A stretch of 64,000 bases of DNA, taken from positions 310,001-374,000 of the forward strand of contig OZ037893.1 of assembly GCA_964035575.1 (NCBI GenBank), in the 5' to 3' direction. Origin of the DNA: Rhynchopus sp. YZ270_cl-10. Lineage: Eukaryota > Euglenozoa > Diplonemea > Diplonemida > Diplonemidae. A model generated the notes under the pieces. It did no database searches, was not told the DNA's origin, and worked only from the letters and a program-made list of their open reading frames with translations. Positions 42,431 through 54,265 of the stretch are shown here, one piece after another. Position 1 is the stretch's first letter; each line of letters starts with the position of its first letter. Made by a program: the position numbers and the translations under genes.

Positions 42431-44930
42431 TTTAACCTTTTGTTTGTTTGCTTGAGCTTACCGAATCGCTCAACTGCGATGGGAAGAATCGTGCGTGTTT
42501 TGATCTCGTCACTGGAATTCTTTCAGATGGAATTCGAGATCTGAACCGCTACGATAATTTGAGAAATCCAGAAAGCTTCAGAGATAATGAAATCCCCAGG
42601 GTGGGCGCGAAAAACGGAATTCAAATAAGACTTGACTTGAAATACAACAGACCACTCGTGAACAGTGAACCATGGTATGTGACCGGCTGTACCGGGGGGT
42701 GGACTCCAACCATGCAATCCTACAATCCATTTCGTGGTTTACATCTGATATGTACTACATCGGCTTCCACTCATCAGCCAGATGAACGTATAAAATGACG
42801 AAGCCGGTAAGCCACGAAACGAGGCATCTAGCATCCTGACATATTGAATGCCTCGACGGCCCTAATCCGTTTGAGCGCAGTCGGGGGGGGGGCATCCGTG
42901 GGAATGTCTTGCAGAGGTCACTTCACTGCTCCGGAGCAGGAAGACGTCTGCCAGTGCATAGCGGAACACGGAGTCGTGAAGAGATGGATTTCGATCTCTC
43001 CGTAAAGAAAAATCTTGTGTCACGCACAGCAGAAAAGAAACGGAGCCCGACGAAGTTCTAGCAGCGAACGCAGCTCTCATTTAAGCGACCACGCGACCGA
43101 GGGGAATGCTGAAGAGCGGGGCCTTCTACCCAGAGAAAGCACTCTACAGCTAGCCTCTGGCCGGCCTGCATTAGGACACTCTTACCTTTCCGGTTGATCT
43201 TAACCGCAGGGATTATGATGACAACCTCTTAGAAGAAGCCTCATCACTCCCTCTTGTCCGTGCAGACTGGATTCGCTCACACCCCATAGCTTCGGGTCTG
43301 CGGGTCCTTCTAAACAACTCAGTATTCCTCCTTTGGGTCTTTCTCGCAAAGCATTGGAATGAGCCACAATGGAATGCACCGTATGGGTTACTACCGGTTG
43401 GAGTGTTTTAGCGAAGGCCACTGAACTCTGGAGTATAAAGGAGCTATGAAGAACTGCGGTCATGGCAAACTTAGTCAGGGTCGCGGTCCTGTATAAAGGG
43501 GTTCTTGCCTGCCGGCATCAGCGGAACCACAAGCACAGTAGGAATGACGTGCCTCTCAAGACGTGATGTAGAAAGAAAGTGGTTCGTTTTCTTAGAGACC
43601 TTACCAAAGGCAAGTAAACACGACGCATGCGACAGCAACATAGACCTTTGCCCATCTGCGCCTTCTTTTCAACTAAGCCGCCATCACCTAGCGCCTTCGC
43701 CATACTGCTAAGCTACTCAAGAACAAGAACGCAGTGCTCAGACGATACCTATCCAAACCCTCTGGCGATACCTTGCCTCTGCACTTCGTAGGTGTGGTCG
43801 GTCAGCAACTAGCAGTCACGCATCTCGGGGAGGAGTGCAAGCCGACCATCAGTGATCAGTCAGTGCACATAGCCTCGAAGTAGCGCATCACCTCCAGGTA
43901 GATCGTGGTAAGGACCGCCTGCTCCTGTGGCGGCAGTGATGTGGACTGCGCAAAACCCGACTGCCACACATTCACGAGCTGTGGAAGAAGAGGTGTCGGC
44001 ATCTTATCCGTGCACCCTAGATGAACGCGCCACCCTACAGTAGGGACGAATGTGAAGTGAAGCTGTGGCCAGAAAGTTGTGTGACGTTGACAGAGAAGAC
44101 GTGGAGAAGCGCTGCAACAGGGCACAGGCGGCGTGCATGACTGAGGCGTCCTGAGAGAAGGATTGATATTGCAAGCCTTTGATCGGATGGCAAACGTTCT
44201 CTTCTTACACACACAGTACGAAAAACACCGCAGCAGCAGCAGCAATCCTACAGCGACGGGTAGAATCTTGCACCCAGGGATCAGCCTCACCACGAGACGT
44301 CCATTGCTAGGCTGTGTCGTTTGGGTAGGCACATGGAGAAGGAGGGCTTACGCAGGTTGGTACATGGTCCAGCTAAACACCCGCACAGCGTCCAAACTCA
44401 GCGAAGACTGCGGAGTATACCGTCAGCACCTGCGCTGACGACCAGCCGTACACGAGGATGGACAGCGTGGTGTTCATCATCACTATGAATACGCCCAGTG
44501 CAAACGACCTCTACGGCGCCGAGCGGGGGTCTCCGTCCCGACTGTCTGGCACCCGTCCCGCAGGTCATCTTAAGCAGTGTAGGCCAGGTGCGAGGATGGA
44601 AGCCAGCGTTGCCGTCAAGGTATATAACGAGCGTTGACCACCCACAAGATCACTATGAAGTGCAGGAGGAAGCGGTGAGGTGCATGGAGGGCAGATGAAG
44701 AGAGGGCAGACATAACGACCTAGTCAGGGAGGGTGTGCCCAGCAACTAAGGGAATAACGACGGTGTCCGTCATTCCCAAGACAGTGTCGCAGGCCGAAGC
44801 TACAAGGCCTTGGTGTCATTGCGTGACTGCCCCACGAGGGCTGCAAGGATAAACGTGAACCACGATACCGTAGAGAGTTACTCAGGAGCGGGTGGGTGGG
44901 AGAAAATTTTAATGTCATGGTCACGTTTGC
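42431..44930. other. Compositionally distinct segment with no intact gene
   Basis: About 2.5 kb with balanced base composition and few homopolymer runs, unlike its flanks. A family B copy lies at 42640-42760. Frames on both strands are short and broken; the longest minus frame is 43856-44332. Bases 43200-43420 read on the plus strand give a protein-like 70-codon stretch (LLEEASSLPLVRADWIRSHP). This may be one or more decayed host genes or an insertion of unknown kind. It does not read as rRNA, judged by eye. Confidence 0.4.
43856..44332 (-). CDS. Weak candidate: 158-codon frame with one hydrophobic segment
   Basis: Open frame with a possible membrane helix (ILPVAVGLLLLLRCFSYCVC) and a Cys-rich middle. 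There is no known domain, and no clear CT-AG tract at the start. It lies in a segment whose other frames are broken, so it may be a relic. Confidence 0.25.
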   Translation of the reverse strand: MPTQTTQPSNGRLVVRLIPGCKILPVAVGLLLLLRCFSYCVCKKRTFAIRSKACNINPSLRTPQSCTPPVPCCSASPRLLCQRHTTFWPQLHFTFVPTVGWRVHLGCTDKMPTPLLPQLVNVWQSGFAQSTSLPPQEQAVLTTIYLEVMRYFEAMCTD

Positions 44931-46690
44931 ATAACATCAGAAATCATATCGCATGATTTTGGAATCGGTTGCAGAAATCATCTCTCATGATTTCTGAATC
45001 GGTTGCAGAGTTGGCTAGCCGAAAACAAAAAGGCTGATATTTGGTTGCACAAAATATAATCCTTCTTTTTTTTTTTTTTTCCAAAATTCCTGAAAACCAG
45101 ATCATGATCACGATCTGGGAAAAAGCTTGAATGCGAGAGAAAAAAAAAAGGAAAAAAAAAAAAGAAAAGAAACTCTGGTTAGGTAGCCTCTGAGCTTGAT
45201 AGTCTTCAAAAAAGGAAAAAAAAAAATTGACTCGGCTTCAAGGTTCAAAGCCCATCACATGCTCGAATAACCACCTGCATCAAGTCATTGCAACTATAAA
45301 AATGTAAAATAAAAAAAAAAATCGTTGAGCAAAAAGCCTTTTTTTTTGTATGCGAACTCCCACTGGGAGGGTTAGACCCACTTTCGGGGCTGAGGTCCAC
45401 AATTGGATATTACCAAAAAAAAAAAAAAAAATCGCAAAATCGCACTCATTTGTTTTTTTGATGAAAATCATCAGGCATACTGCTAACTTTGCCGAAAGTG
45501 GAAAAAAGCAAAACGGCGACACCTTTTTTTTTTCCAGGCCAAAAAAAAAAAATTTCCCCCCGTTGAAAGCGGTCGTCGCGCGCTTCGCGCGCGCCTCCCT
45601 GCCAACCACAGAGGGTATTATATAGCCCCCCTAGCCTCCACCAAAAAGGTGGTTTTGTGTGAGGCAGTCATTTTTTTCTGTGCGGAAAACTCAGCGAAAA
45701 ATATTCTCGGCATTTTGTGATGCACGGCCAACCTACACCACCCCAACCCTTCTCTGCGGGAAAGCTTCCCTCCTCTGTGCCTTGGTAGCTTTCAGCCACT
45801 GGTGATCCGCAATCCGTAGTGGGTGTCCGCCTTCTTATCAGTAACCTTAGTAAATTTATAAAAGAAATGGTGGCTATGGACTAACCAAAGGTTAGTCAGG
45901 TAACCAAAGGTTCCTGGCGAAGCCACGGTACGCAACATTTCAAAAATCGCGCTTAAAATTGCACTATTTTACAGCATGGGAAGGGTGTGATGTAAGCTTG
46001 CGCCGCAGGCGCACGGTACGCTACTTTTATGATTTTGCCAGATCCTTTTTCTCAAAAAATGACGGCAGGAAACGGCGTTTTGTCGCGTTGAAAACGCCGT
46101 TTTCTCGGGGGGAACGGCGCTTCGCCAATTTTGAAAACGGCGTTTTTTTAAAAGGCAAAACGGCGAAACGGCGTTTTCAAAAAAAAAATTTTTGTGATTT
46201 TGGCCAAAAAGGCAAAACGGCGAAACGGCACTTAGCAATATGCCTGAAAATCATCCCTTTTTTTCACTTTTTTTTTTTTTGATGAAAATCTTCACATTTT
46301 TAGGCCCTGCGAATGTACCAATGTTGACACACAAGCCTCAATCACTTTCAGAGGGGAGGGAGGGAGGAGAAAACGAGCGAATCCTCTCAAAGAAAGGACA
46401 TTGGGAAAGGGAAGAAGGTGAACCCATATAGTCAGGGGTCTTGCTGTGTATAACATTGGCACAAGACCTAGATATGCATCACAACCAACCTTCAGGTCAG
46501 TGGTCCAAACCGATACCCACCCAAAAGGGGGAAAAAATAATCACCCCCTCTGGGTGGAAAAAAAACAGCAGAAGAAAAAAAAGCCACAGACATCTCCCTT
46601 CCCACCTTACAAAACTACCAGAACACAGTTTTTTTTTTAGGCACTTTATTTGGCGACTGCCAAATAAAGCTATGCAGTCCCTTCTCTTCT
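44931..46690. other. AT-rich spacer with duplicated hairpin units
   Basis: Two tandem units at 44940-45008 share CATGATTT and GAATCGGTTGCAGA, each with a foldable AAATCAT...ATGATTT core. A GCGCGCTTCGCGCGC hairpin lies at about 45577. AACGGCGTTTTC and AAACGGCGAAACGGCG repeats fill about 46065-46230. No gene. Confidence 0.6.
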
Positions 46691-48163
46691 CTAGACCCTT
46701 TTAATCACAAAATCCCCAGTAATGTACGGAAGCCTCCCGACAAACTCAGGGCTGGTCCCCTCTAACTCCCACTTCTTCTCTGTAAAATGCGTGAAAAAGT
46801 GCTTTCCAATGACCATGGCAAGACCTTTACCAGGACAGGCATGGTCCATTTTATTGCCCAAATCGCTGTCCGTTGCGAAGTCGGCAAACCCGGTGAACTC
46901 TTCCTTGTACAACTTGAGGTCTTTAACACGGAATTTTGCGTGGTCTTTTCCCCATACATTTGGGTCTTTGTCTGCTGTGAAGAGGTTGATATGGGTGTGC
47001 TTGCGTCCCGTCTTTGCACCATCCTTTGGCGATTTGTCCCAATACGGAAAGGTTGAGACTGGGGTGAAGAAACGGATCACCTCCCAGAAGTAGAGCGCGC
47101 TGTCCTCTGCGAGAACAGCTGCCTGGGCAGGGAAGAGGCGGTTCTCTGCGGACGGTGCTGCGTTCTTATCGTAGAGGTATTGCTCTGTGTCTGCAAACAT
47201 CACAAACAGCCCTGCCTTCAACGCATGCGGCATGGACAGCCCTCCTGGAGCAACGAACACATCCAACACGGTATGGCTCAACTGCACCAAGCACGACGTC
47301 GTAGGCGCGCACGCATCCTCCGATAACGCCGCCAAATCCACCCCATAGTACTTTTGGGTCATCTTCTGGTAGTGCGCAAGGTGTTTGTCCAGCACAGCCC
47401 GCGTCTTCGCGGAAAGCCTCTTCGCAGCAAACTCTGGCAACATCAACAGCGGTACCTGCAAAGTGAAGAAAGAGGTTTGAGCCTCCTGGAACTCTGCGAA
47501 GTCAAATGGATAACTGTCTTCAGGGAAGAGGACATTGTGCAAAACAAGCTGGATGAGTGCAATCAGGTCCGGAAAGACGTCGAATCTGTCGCGTTTAGAG
47601 ATGTATTCACGTAGCGTGGCTGCAACGCGGTCTTCGCACGCAGAGTCGCACGACAGCATCTTCGCAAGAATCGGGCGGATCACCTCGCGTTGTGTCGCAC
47701 TCATGCCAAGCCCGACAGCCCTCGGTTCCACGTCCTCCCAGAACAGAGGTGAATTCGGCAGCATCGCAAACTCATTTCCCCTCCAGATCTCCCCATCGCG
47801 CTCCCTCTTCGCAATGCTAAGAAGCTCCTCCTTCACACGTTTGTGGTCGTTGATCAGAGTGGTGTTCGGGCCTCCAAGGGTACTGTCCTCACAGCCGGTC
47901 CACCTCCCCGCCTCTTCGTACCAACCACCTGGGTGCTCGGTGGTGTTGCAAAAGGCGGACTGATAACCGTTCTGCAGGATATGTGCAAGGTCGAGGATGT
48001 ACGTCAAAGGGAGCTCCCCAATGGTGATCCGGTCTGCGCATCCACGGTAGCAGGTCTGCTTCGTGTCGGTGGCAGCACGGAAACAACGCACAAAACAACC
48101 TACATTTAGCCAATGCATCAGTAACGCACCCACCACAATGCCGGTTTTGAATAAAATCCCCAT
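46691..48163 (-). CDS. Cytochrome P450, CYP74-like
   Basis: A 490-aa single-exon protein. The start at 48163 gives an N-terminal hydrophobic anchor (KTGIVVGALLMHWLNVGCF); it follows a CT tract ending ATTATCAG. Two P450 signatures are visible: ExxR as EVIR (Glu about 361), and a haem-thiolate loop HACPGKGLAMVIGKHFF (Cys about 443). The loop lacks the usual FxxGxxxC. It reads instead like the NKQCAGKDFVVLVARLF loop of allene oxide synthase and related CYP74 enzymes, which rearrange fatty-acid hydroperoxides without O2 or reductase. Several N-glycosylation sequons (NTT) and N-terminal cysteines suggest ER or secretory localisation. Substrate is inferred only. Confidence 0.75.
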   Translation of the reverse strand: MGILFKTGIVVGALLMHWLNVGCFVRCFRAATDTKQTCYRGCADRITIGELPLTYILDLAHILQNGYQSAFCNTTEHPGGWYEEAGRWTGCEDSTLGGPNTTLINDHKRVKEELLSIAKRERDGEIWRGNEFAMLPNSPLFWEDVEPRAVGLGMSATQREVIRPILAKMLSCDSACEDRVAATLREYISKRDRFDVFPDLIALIQLVLHNVLFPEDSYPFDFAEFQEAQTSFFTLQVPLLMLPEFAAKRLSAKTRAVLDKHLAHYQKMTQKYYGVDLAALSEDACAPTTSCLVQLSHTVLDVFVAPGGLSMPHALKAGLFVMFADTEQYLYDKNAAPSAENRLFPAQAAVLAEDSALYFWEVIRFFTPVSTFPYWDKSPKDGAKTGRKHTHINLFTADKDPNVWGKDHAKFRVKDLKLYKEEFTGFADFATDSDLGNKMDHACPGKGLAMVIGKHFFTHFTEKKWELEGTSPEFVGRLPYITGDFVIKRV

Positions 48164-48253
48164 TTTGTTTTTTTGTCCTGATAATTGGGTAATGGAGGGA
48201 GGGGGGAGGAGGGAGGAGGGGGAAAAAAATGAACACAAAAAATGGGAATGGGT

Positions 48254-48599
48254 TTTTCTTCAATATTACTTCGCAGACGGGGACGTTGCGTGGGGGGTGG
48301 GAAGCGGGCGAGTGTTAATTGAGTACAGCATAGCATACTGTGAATCACATCAAAAGTCTAATAAAGCACAGCCTGAACCCGAACCTACCGCACTGCGTCT
48401 TGTACAACACAAACATAACACCAGACAAAAAATAGGGCAGTCTGTGTTGACCTACCCACAAACCCCCATCACACCAAATATTTGACAAATAAAATTTACC
48501 ATTTTCAAATAAAGGTCGAACCATCACACCATAGGACACCAATCAGCTCTCCTCTCTACCCCTGGGTCTGCCGTGCGGGGAGGTCTCTCCGTATCTTTT
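48254..48599 (-). repeat. Family I repeat, copy 1 (about 340 bp)
   Basis: Nearly identical over its length to 50978-51322. Shared blocks include TTCTTCAATATTACTTCGCA, CAAAAGTCTAATAAAGCACA and CTACCCCTGGGTCTGCCGTG. The minus-strand reading starts AAAAGATACGGAGAGACCTC and contains GGTTCGACC, which resembles a pol III B-box. The right end abuts a 7-mer satellite. The right-hand edge is the same in both copies. Confidence 0.9.
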
Positions 48600-48612
48600 G
48601 CATACAACATAC

Positions 48613-48710
48613 ATCATACAGCATACAGCATACAGCATACAGCATACAGCATACAGCATACAGCATACAGCATACAGCATACAGCATACAGCATACAGCA
48701 TACAGCATAC
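48613..48710 (+). repeat. 7-mer tandem array (CATACAG)n
   Basis: About 14 units of CATACAG directly next to family I copy 1. The unit is related in sequence to the other satellites here (CAGTATACA, CAGTA). Confidence 0.95.
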
Positions 48711-49160
48711 GCAGCGGTTGTGTGATAATATAAACGGAAATGATCGAGGGCTCCTTCAGATCGAATGATTGGAATCGTGTGTGCAGTTCGGAACCAAATA
48801 CTTTCTCTTTTCCTGTCTTGTTAATGTTCATTGCTTTCCTTTTATTGTACTTTGCTTGTACTCCCAGACTCCAATTCAACCAACACTCACAGAGGGGCAA
48901 AAAATTACTCAGCGTTTTAAATTCAAAAAAAAAAAAGAAAGAAAGAAAACTTGAAAGATGAGCGTGCCTCTCGTGGTCACTCCCATTCCCGCACAAAACT
49001 TAAACTTAAACTAAGAGATCCATCGTAAAGGCAGGCCAGCAGCGAAAGAAAACGGCATGTCAGAGGGCTTATGAGTTCTTCAGGTCCAATCAAAAAGAGA
49101 GCAGTCACCAGCGTGGATTGTACCTACCTTTCGTCCCTCGAGTAATCATCATGCTTGTCC
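48711..49160. other. Spacer
   Basis: AT-rich, with a diverged family C piece at about 48950-48990. No gene. Confidence 0.5.
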
Positions 49161-50367
49161 TCAGGACTGTGCCTCAGTTGTGGAGGTGGGTGTCACAGAG
49201 AAGGTTTCTTCTGCATCAATTGGGGTTGATGAGTCATGTATTCCTTTTTGCCATTTTTCAATGCGGGTACTTGTGGTTGATTTTTTCTTTTTTACGTGCA
49301 CCCGAGTATGTTCGAACATCACACTCGCGTGAGGCTTTGTGATCAGTGTTACGTGATCATTGTGAAACGGCCCACCAACCACCACCCACCTTTCACGATC
49401 ATGTAGTGAAACATGGCCATCGGGGACAAAAGACATTTCATAGTTCGCGAACATGGAATGGCACGACTTCCGGCCTCGGTAACTTTCGTCTGTTAACGGA
49501 TGTACATCATCAACTGCGGTACCGCACAGGGGGATAACGTTGTTGATGGGTTCATGGTGTGCAAGTTGCACTATTTTCACGTACACATATTGCGAGCGTA
49601 AGATGTGTGCCCCTGTAACGCTGTTGTAGTCCTTCTCTTCTGGGAAGCGTGTTTGCTCATACCCGCAGACACAACACATTCGTTTGCCCGACAACGCCTC
49701 CCACATTTGTTCCTCTACTTTCTGTTTCTCCTCCAGTGTATCTCGTGCCATTGCAGACATGAAGATAACATCACGAAGATCCATCACACTCATCCTTGCA
49801 AAAATCCGCTGCATCGCACTCTGTAAGTGTGTAAAATAAAGAAAGGATTATAAGATGACCCTAAGCCTCTCGTGCTTTGTCACTTTAATAAAGTTATCAG
49901 GCACATGACAAAGAGGGTTGAAGCGTATTTGTCAAAATAAAAGAAAAGTTTATAAGATGATCCTAAGCCTCTCGTGCTTAGTCACCTTATCATATTCGTT
50001 ATCGCACAGCTTCAGCTGCGCTGGCTTCTACAAGTGTGGATAAAATAACAACGTTACACCACCACTGCACATCTCCGGTGCAGACAAATTGCAAACCCCA
50101 ACACACGTTGTGAATGGGTCATGCCAGAAAGGTGAAACAGGTGTGAAAAGCGTTGTCACATACGTCATGCTCCTTCTCGAGTGTGGTGATCACTTGTCTG
50201 ACTTCATCTCTGCTGGGTGTGCCTGCAACGAAGTGTGTGCCAGCACCACCTAGGCTGTCCCAATCGAATGCATTGTCCTTTACACATTGCTTTAATATGG
50301 ATAAATGCTCATTCAGAGTCGTCTTCCTTGACTCCAGGTTCGTCACAGACTTACCCTGGGTAGACAT
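49161..50367 (-). CDS. HNH-endonuclease-like domain protein, one intron
   Basis: Predicted 287 aa from two exons, 50367-50164 and 49820-49161. The 343-nt intron (49821-50163) runs GTATGTGACA...ACACACTTACAG and joins two frames in phase: ...TTLEKEHD then SAMQRIFARM. The N-terminal 90 residues are helical. The middle has an HNH-type metal site: CCVCGYEQ, then TGAHIL, then NNVIPLCG and CHSMFANYEMSF. The pattern C..CG, H, N..PLC, CH..F fits HNH proteins common in protist and fungal genomes. The C-terminus is low-complexity with a KKKK run. Nuclease activity is not shown. The intron contains two family C hairpins. Confidence 0.75.
49845..50035 (-). repeat. Two family C hairpin copies inside the HNH intron
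   Basis: Copies at 49845-49893 and 49943-50035. On the sense (minus) strand the unit reads AAGGTGACTAAGCACGAGAG, GCTTAGG(A/G)TCATCTTATAA and a T/C-rich run. The first two parts pair as a stem. The copy nearest the acceptor leads through CTTATAATCCTTTCTTTATT straight to the 3' splice site. Confidence 0.85.
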
Positions 50368-51277
50368 AATGATATGGGGTGGGTTTGGAAGGGAAATGGG
50401 GAGGATGGGGGAAAAGACTGATTCCTGCTGTTTGGATGAAATATAGGTGGATGGTGGGGGGGTCGACAAAAGAGTACAAACGTTGAGGGGGTGGGGCAGT
50501 TACGTATCCTTCTTATTCAGAACAACGAAATGCCCGACTTTTTTGGGGTGTTTATGGTTTACTGTATGCTGGCTGAATCACCACAAGATAGAAGGGGGAA
50601 AAGAAGGAAGGAAGAAAAAAAAAGAATGGGTGGTGTTGGCTGAATGGGTTTGTTTGTGCGTAAAGTGTAATAAATATTCTGTGGTGATATTTTTATTACT
50701 GCGATACGCTCTCACTGACTACCTGGCCGTGAAGAGGAAACCTCGTTGAGGCCAAAAAGCGCGCAAGAAGTGCGAATCACCCCTTCAGCCACACCAATGG
50801 AAGTTGGAAAAGTGCAAACGCCTCCGTGGACGCAGACACTGCACCTCCTCCGCGGGTTATCCGTGCTTGGTCACCTTTAGAAATACAAAAACAATGCACA
50901 GCACATCTCGCTATTCTACAGTGGGTATGTGCCATGACACAGGTAGATGAGGACAGTTTTTTTTTTTTGAGATTGTTTTTCTTCAATATTACTTCGCAGA
51001 CGGGAACGTTGCGTGGGGGAAGCAGGCGAGTGTTATTTGAGTACAGCACAGAATACTACGTTGAAAGAATCACATCAAAAGTCTAATAAAGCACAGCCTG
51101 AACCCGAACCTACCGCGCTGCGTCTTGTACAACACAAACATAACACCAGACAAAAAATAGGGCAGTCTGTGTTGACCTACCCACAAACCCCCATCACACA
51201 TATTTCACAAATGAATTTTCCCATTTTCAAATAAAGGTCGAACCATCACACCATAGGACACCAATCAGCTCTCCTCT
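50368..51277. other. Spacer with repeats J, E and most of family I copy 2
   Basis: Family J lies at about 50656-50755, a family E piece at about 50795-50845, and family I copy 2 from 50978. No separate gene. Confidence 0.7.
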
Positions 51278-51322
51278 CTACCCCTGGGTCTGCCGTGCGG
51301 GGAGGTCTCTCCTTATCTTTTC
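50978..51322 (-). repeat. Family I repeat, copy 2
   Basis: Matches copy 1 at 48254-48599 across about 340 bp, with small indels. Its last 45 bases form the end of the neighbouring coding frame. Confidence 0.9.
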
Positions 51323-52186
51323 GACATCGCCGTTGTGGAGACTGTAGAGTGCTCTGGCATCGTGGGTGTTGCTGCTGGGGGCAGTCCCTCCTATCAGACC
51401 TGCCTTCAACAACTCTGCATCACACTGTGCAAGCACTTTCCCTTCTTCCGCCACAGCCTCCTCCACCGCAAACACAAAGGCACGGGGCAGCTCCGGATGA
51501 CTAATTCCTAGCGTCGATACATGGAGTCTTAACAGCTCTTCAATAAGACCACCGTACATTGCGGGGACATTGCTGCTTTCTAGCACTTCATTAGCAACCT
51601 GCTGCAGCGCTCCTTCACATAGCCTCGCTACAAACCTTTGGAGTTCTTCCACCTTCATCAACGCTGTTGTCCCCGGCTTTGCCATACCCGAGGCTACCAA
51701 TACATCAGGATACCTTGTAGCTATCGCAAATAACTCAAGATGATTTACCGCTGCACCCTTAACATAAGGTACCAACCGTTGTTTTGCGTCTTCAAGAAGT
51801 GGTACTGGAATTTCCCGGAGACGGGTGGTGCAATGTGATGCTGCAAGACCTGACATAAAATGGAGCACTGCGGTACAACAGAGAGCTTCACGGTGCGCTA
51901 AACGTATAGCAGAGGAGCAACCTCTGTCTGAATATTCTATGGCCCCACGCTCAACACAGATGGACCCAACGCTACAAAATGGTATACGTATCAATTCGTT
52001 AGCATCCCTGTAAGCCCCTTCAGCAGGTTTAAGACAAAGCAACCCACACAGCGTAACAACACAGACACAAGGTATCCCTCTGTTCGGCTTGGAAGGGAGA
52101 TAGAGATGAAATCCGTTGATACTCAGCATCGCAATCTCCCCAGCAGGGCACAACCGGGGTTTGGTGAAGTGGAGGAGAGGGGCCAT
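51278..52186 (-). CDS. Unknown protein whose C-terminus is encoded by a repeat
   Basis: A 302-aa frame, start at 52186 after TTTTCCCTTCAG. A hydrophobic stretch near residues 38-53 (IPCVCVVTLCGLLCL) could be a signal anchor. Cys residues are frequent in the first 120 residues, and the rest is helical (LEEAKQ, EELLRLHVSTLG, FAVEEAVAEEGKVLAQ). No family is recognised. The last residues (KIRRDLPARQTQG) and the stop codon lie in family I copy 2. The gene was therefore cut short or given a new end when the repeat arrived. Confidence 0.65.
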   Translation of the reverse strand: MAPLLHFTKPRLCPAGEIAMLSINGFHLYLPSKPNRGIPCVCVVTLCGLLCLKPAEGAYRDANELIRIPFCSVGSICVERGAIEYSDRGCSSAIRLAHREALCCTAVLHFMSGLAASHCTTRLREIPVPLLEDAKQRLVPYVKGAAVNHLELFAIATRYPDVLVASGMAKPGTTALMKVEELQRFVARLCEGALQQVANEVLESSNVPAMYGGLIEELLRLHVSTLGISHPELPRAFVFAVEEAVAEEGKVLAQCDAELLKAGLIGGTAPSSNTHDARALYSLHNGDVEKIRRDLPARQTQG

Positions 52187-53402
52187 TCTGGAACTATCTT
52201 AAACTGAAGGGAAAACAAAAATTGTCAATTTTGAGGCGCTCCGTATGACCCCCTTCACGACAAGCTACGCAATACTTTGAGAGAAGTGCACAACCACTCT
52301 CTGTTGGACGCAGAAAAAGAAACTCTTTTGTGGTAAGGCTTCTTGATCAAAGCCACCTTCAAAAAAAAATCCACCTCAACGATAAGCAAGGGGAGGTGGA
52401 GTGGTGTAGTGTACTTCTTGCAAAGGAATGTGGTGGGGAGGGGGGGTGGGGTAAATGATAGTTGATCATTATAAGTTGATGCAGGCACATCTCCGAACCG
52501 ACCCACTGTACAATACCAGCCACCCCCCGGAATGAAAGCACAAAAAAAAAGCACCCTTGCGGCCAAACAAACAGAAATGGCTCTTTTGCCCCACCGTAGT
52601 TAATCACCTCCTTGATCACATTCGTTTATCGCACAGCATCTTTTTATAAAACTATGCGAGAGGGATTCCACTTTTTTTTTTTTTTTTTTTTTTTTTTGTA
52701 CTCAGGTAGCTACGTAGCCTTCAGGGAGGCTTTTTTTTTCCCCCATTCATTTTTCCATCTTGCTTTTCAAAGGATTGGGGGGTATAAGGAAACGTTAACA
52801 CGACAAAAATCCGCTCAATGCTATTAAGGGGTTTCCCCCCCTTTACAACGTAACGCAGTGCACAACACCCCCTTTCGAGGACACAGACACTTGACGCGCC
52901 GTTGGGGGCAACAAATACCCTTTTTAAAAAAATCCCGTTTCATTGCATTTGAGGTGCGTGTATACGTAAGGTTAGAGAAAAAAGCTAAGATTTGAATATG
53001 TTTCTTTTTGGAGCACAACATACACAACATCTTAGAAAAGGAAAGTGGAGGGAAAACGTTGCTTCTTTTTGTCGACAATCACCTAAGAACCCATTTTGGG
53101 GCTAATAGGGTCTGTACTCAATGTTGGCCGAAGCCTTTTGTACTACGAAAGGTTTTTTTTCCTTTGTTGCGGTTAAAAACGATGCCCCCAATTGTGGAAA
53201 TGGGTCTGCTTGTTTGGTTTGTTAGTTTTTTTTTAAAATCATGCTCAAGGCTGTTAGCTAAAAAGTCTTGTAAGTTTGTTCGAATATATCCAAAAGAAGA
53301 CCGAGCCGATTTGTTGAATTTTCCTTTTTTTTTTTTGGAAACTTTCAAAGTTAGAGACGAGAAAAATGAAGGGAAAGTGCTACCCCATATCATTAGCCTG
53401 CT
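52187..53402. other. Spacer with families C, F and G
   Basis: A family F copy lies at about 52475-52545, a family C fragment (TCACATTCGTTTATCGCACAG) at about 52613, and family G at about 53068-53150. A 28-base T run lies at about 52670-52697. No gene. Confidence 0.6.

Positions 53403-54265
<863 letters not shown>

Noticed and set aside
45160-45270. B-box-like GGTTCAAAGCC
   Set aside because: No matching A-box or acceptor stem nearby.
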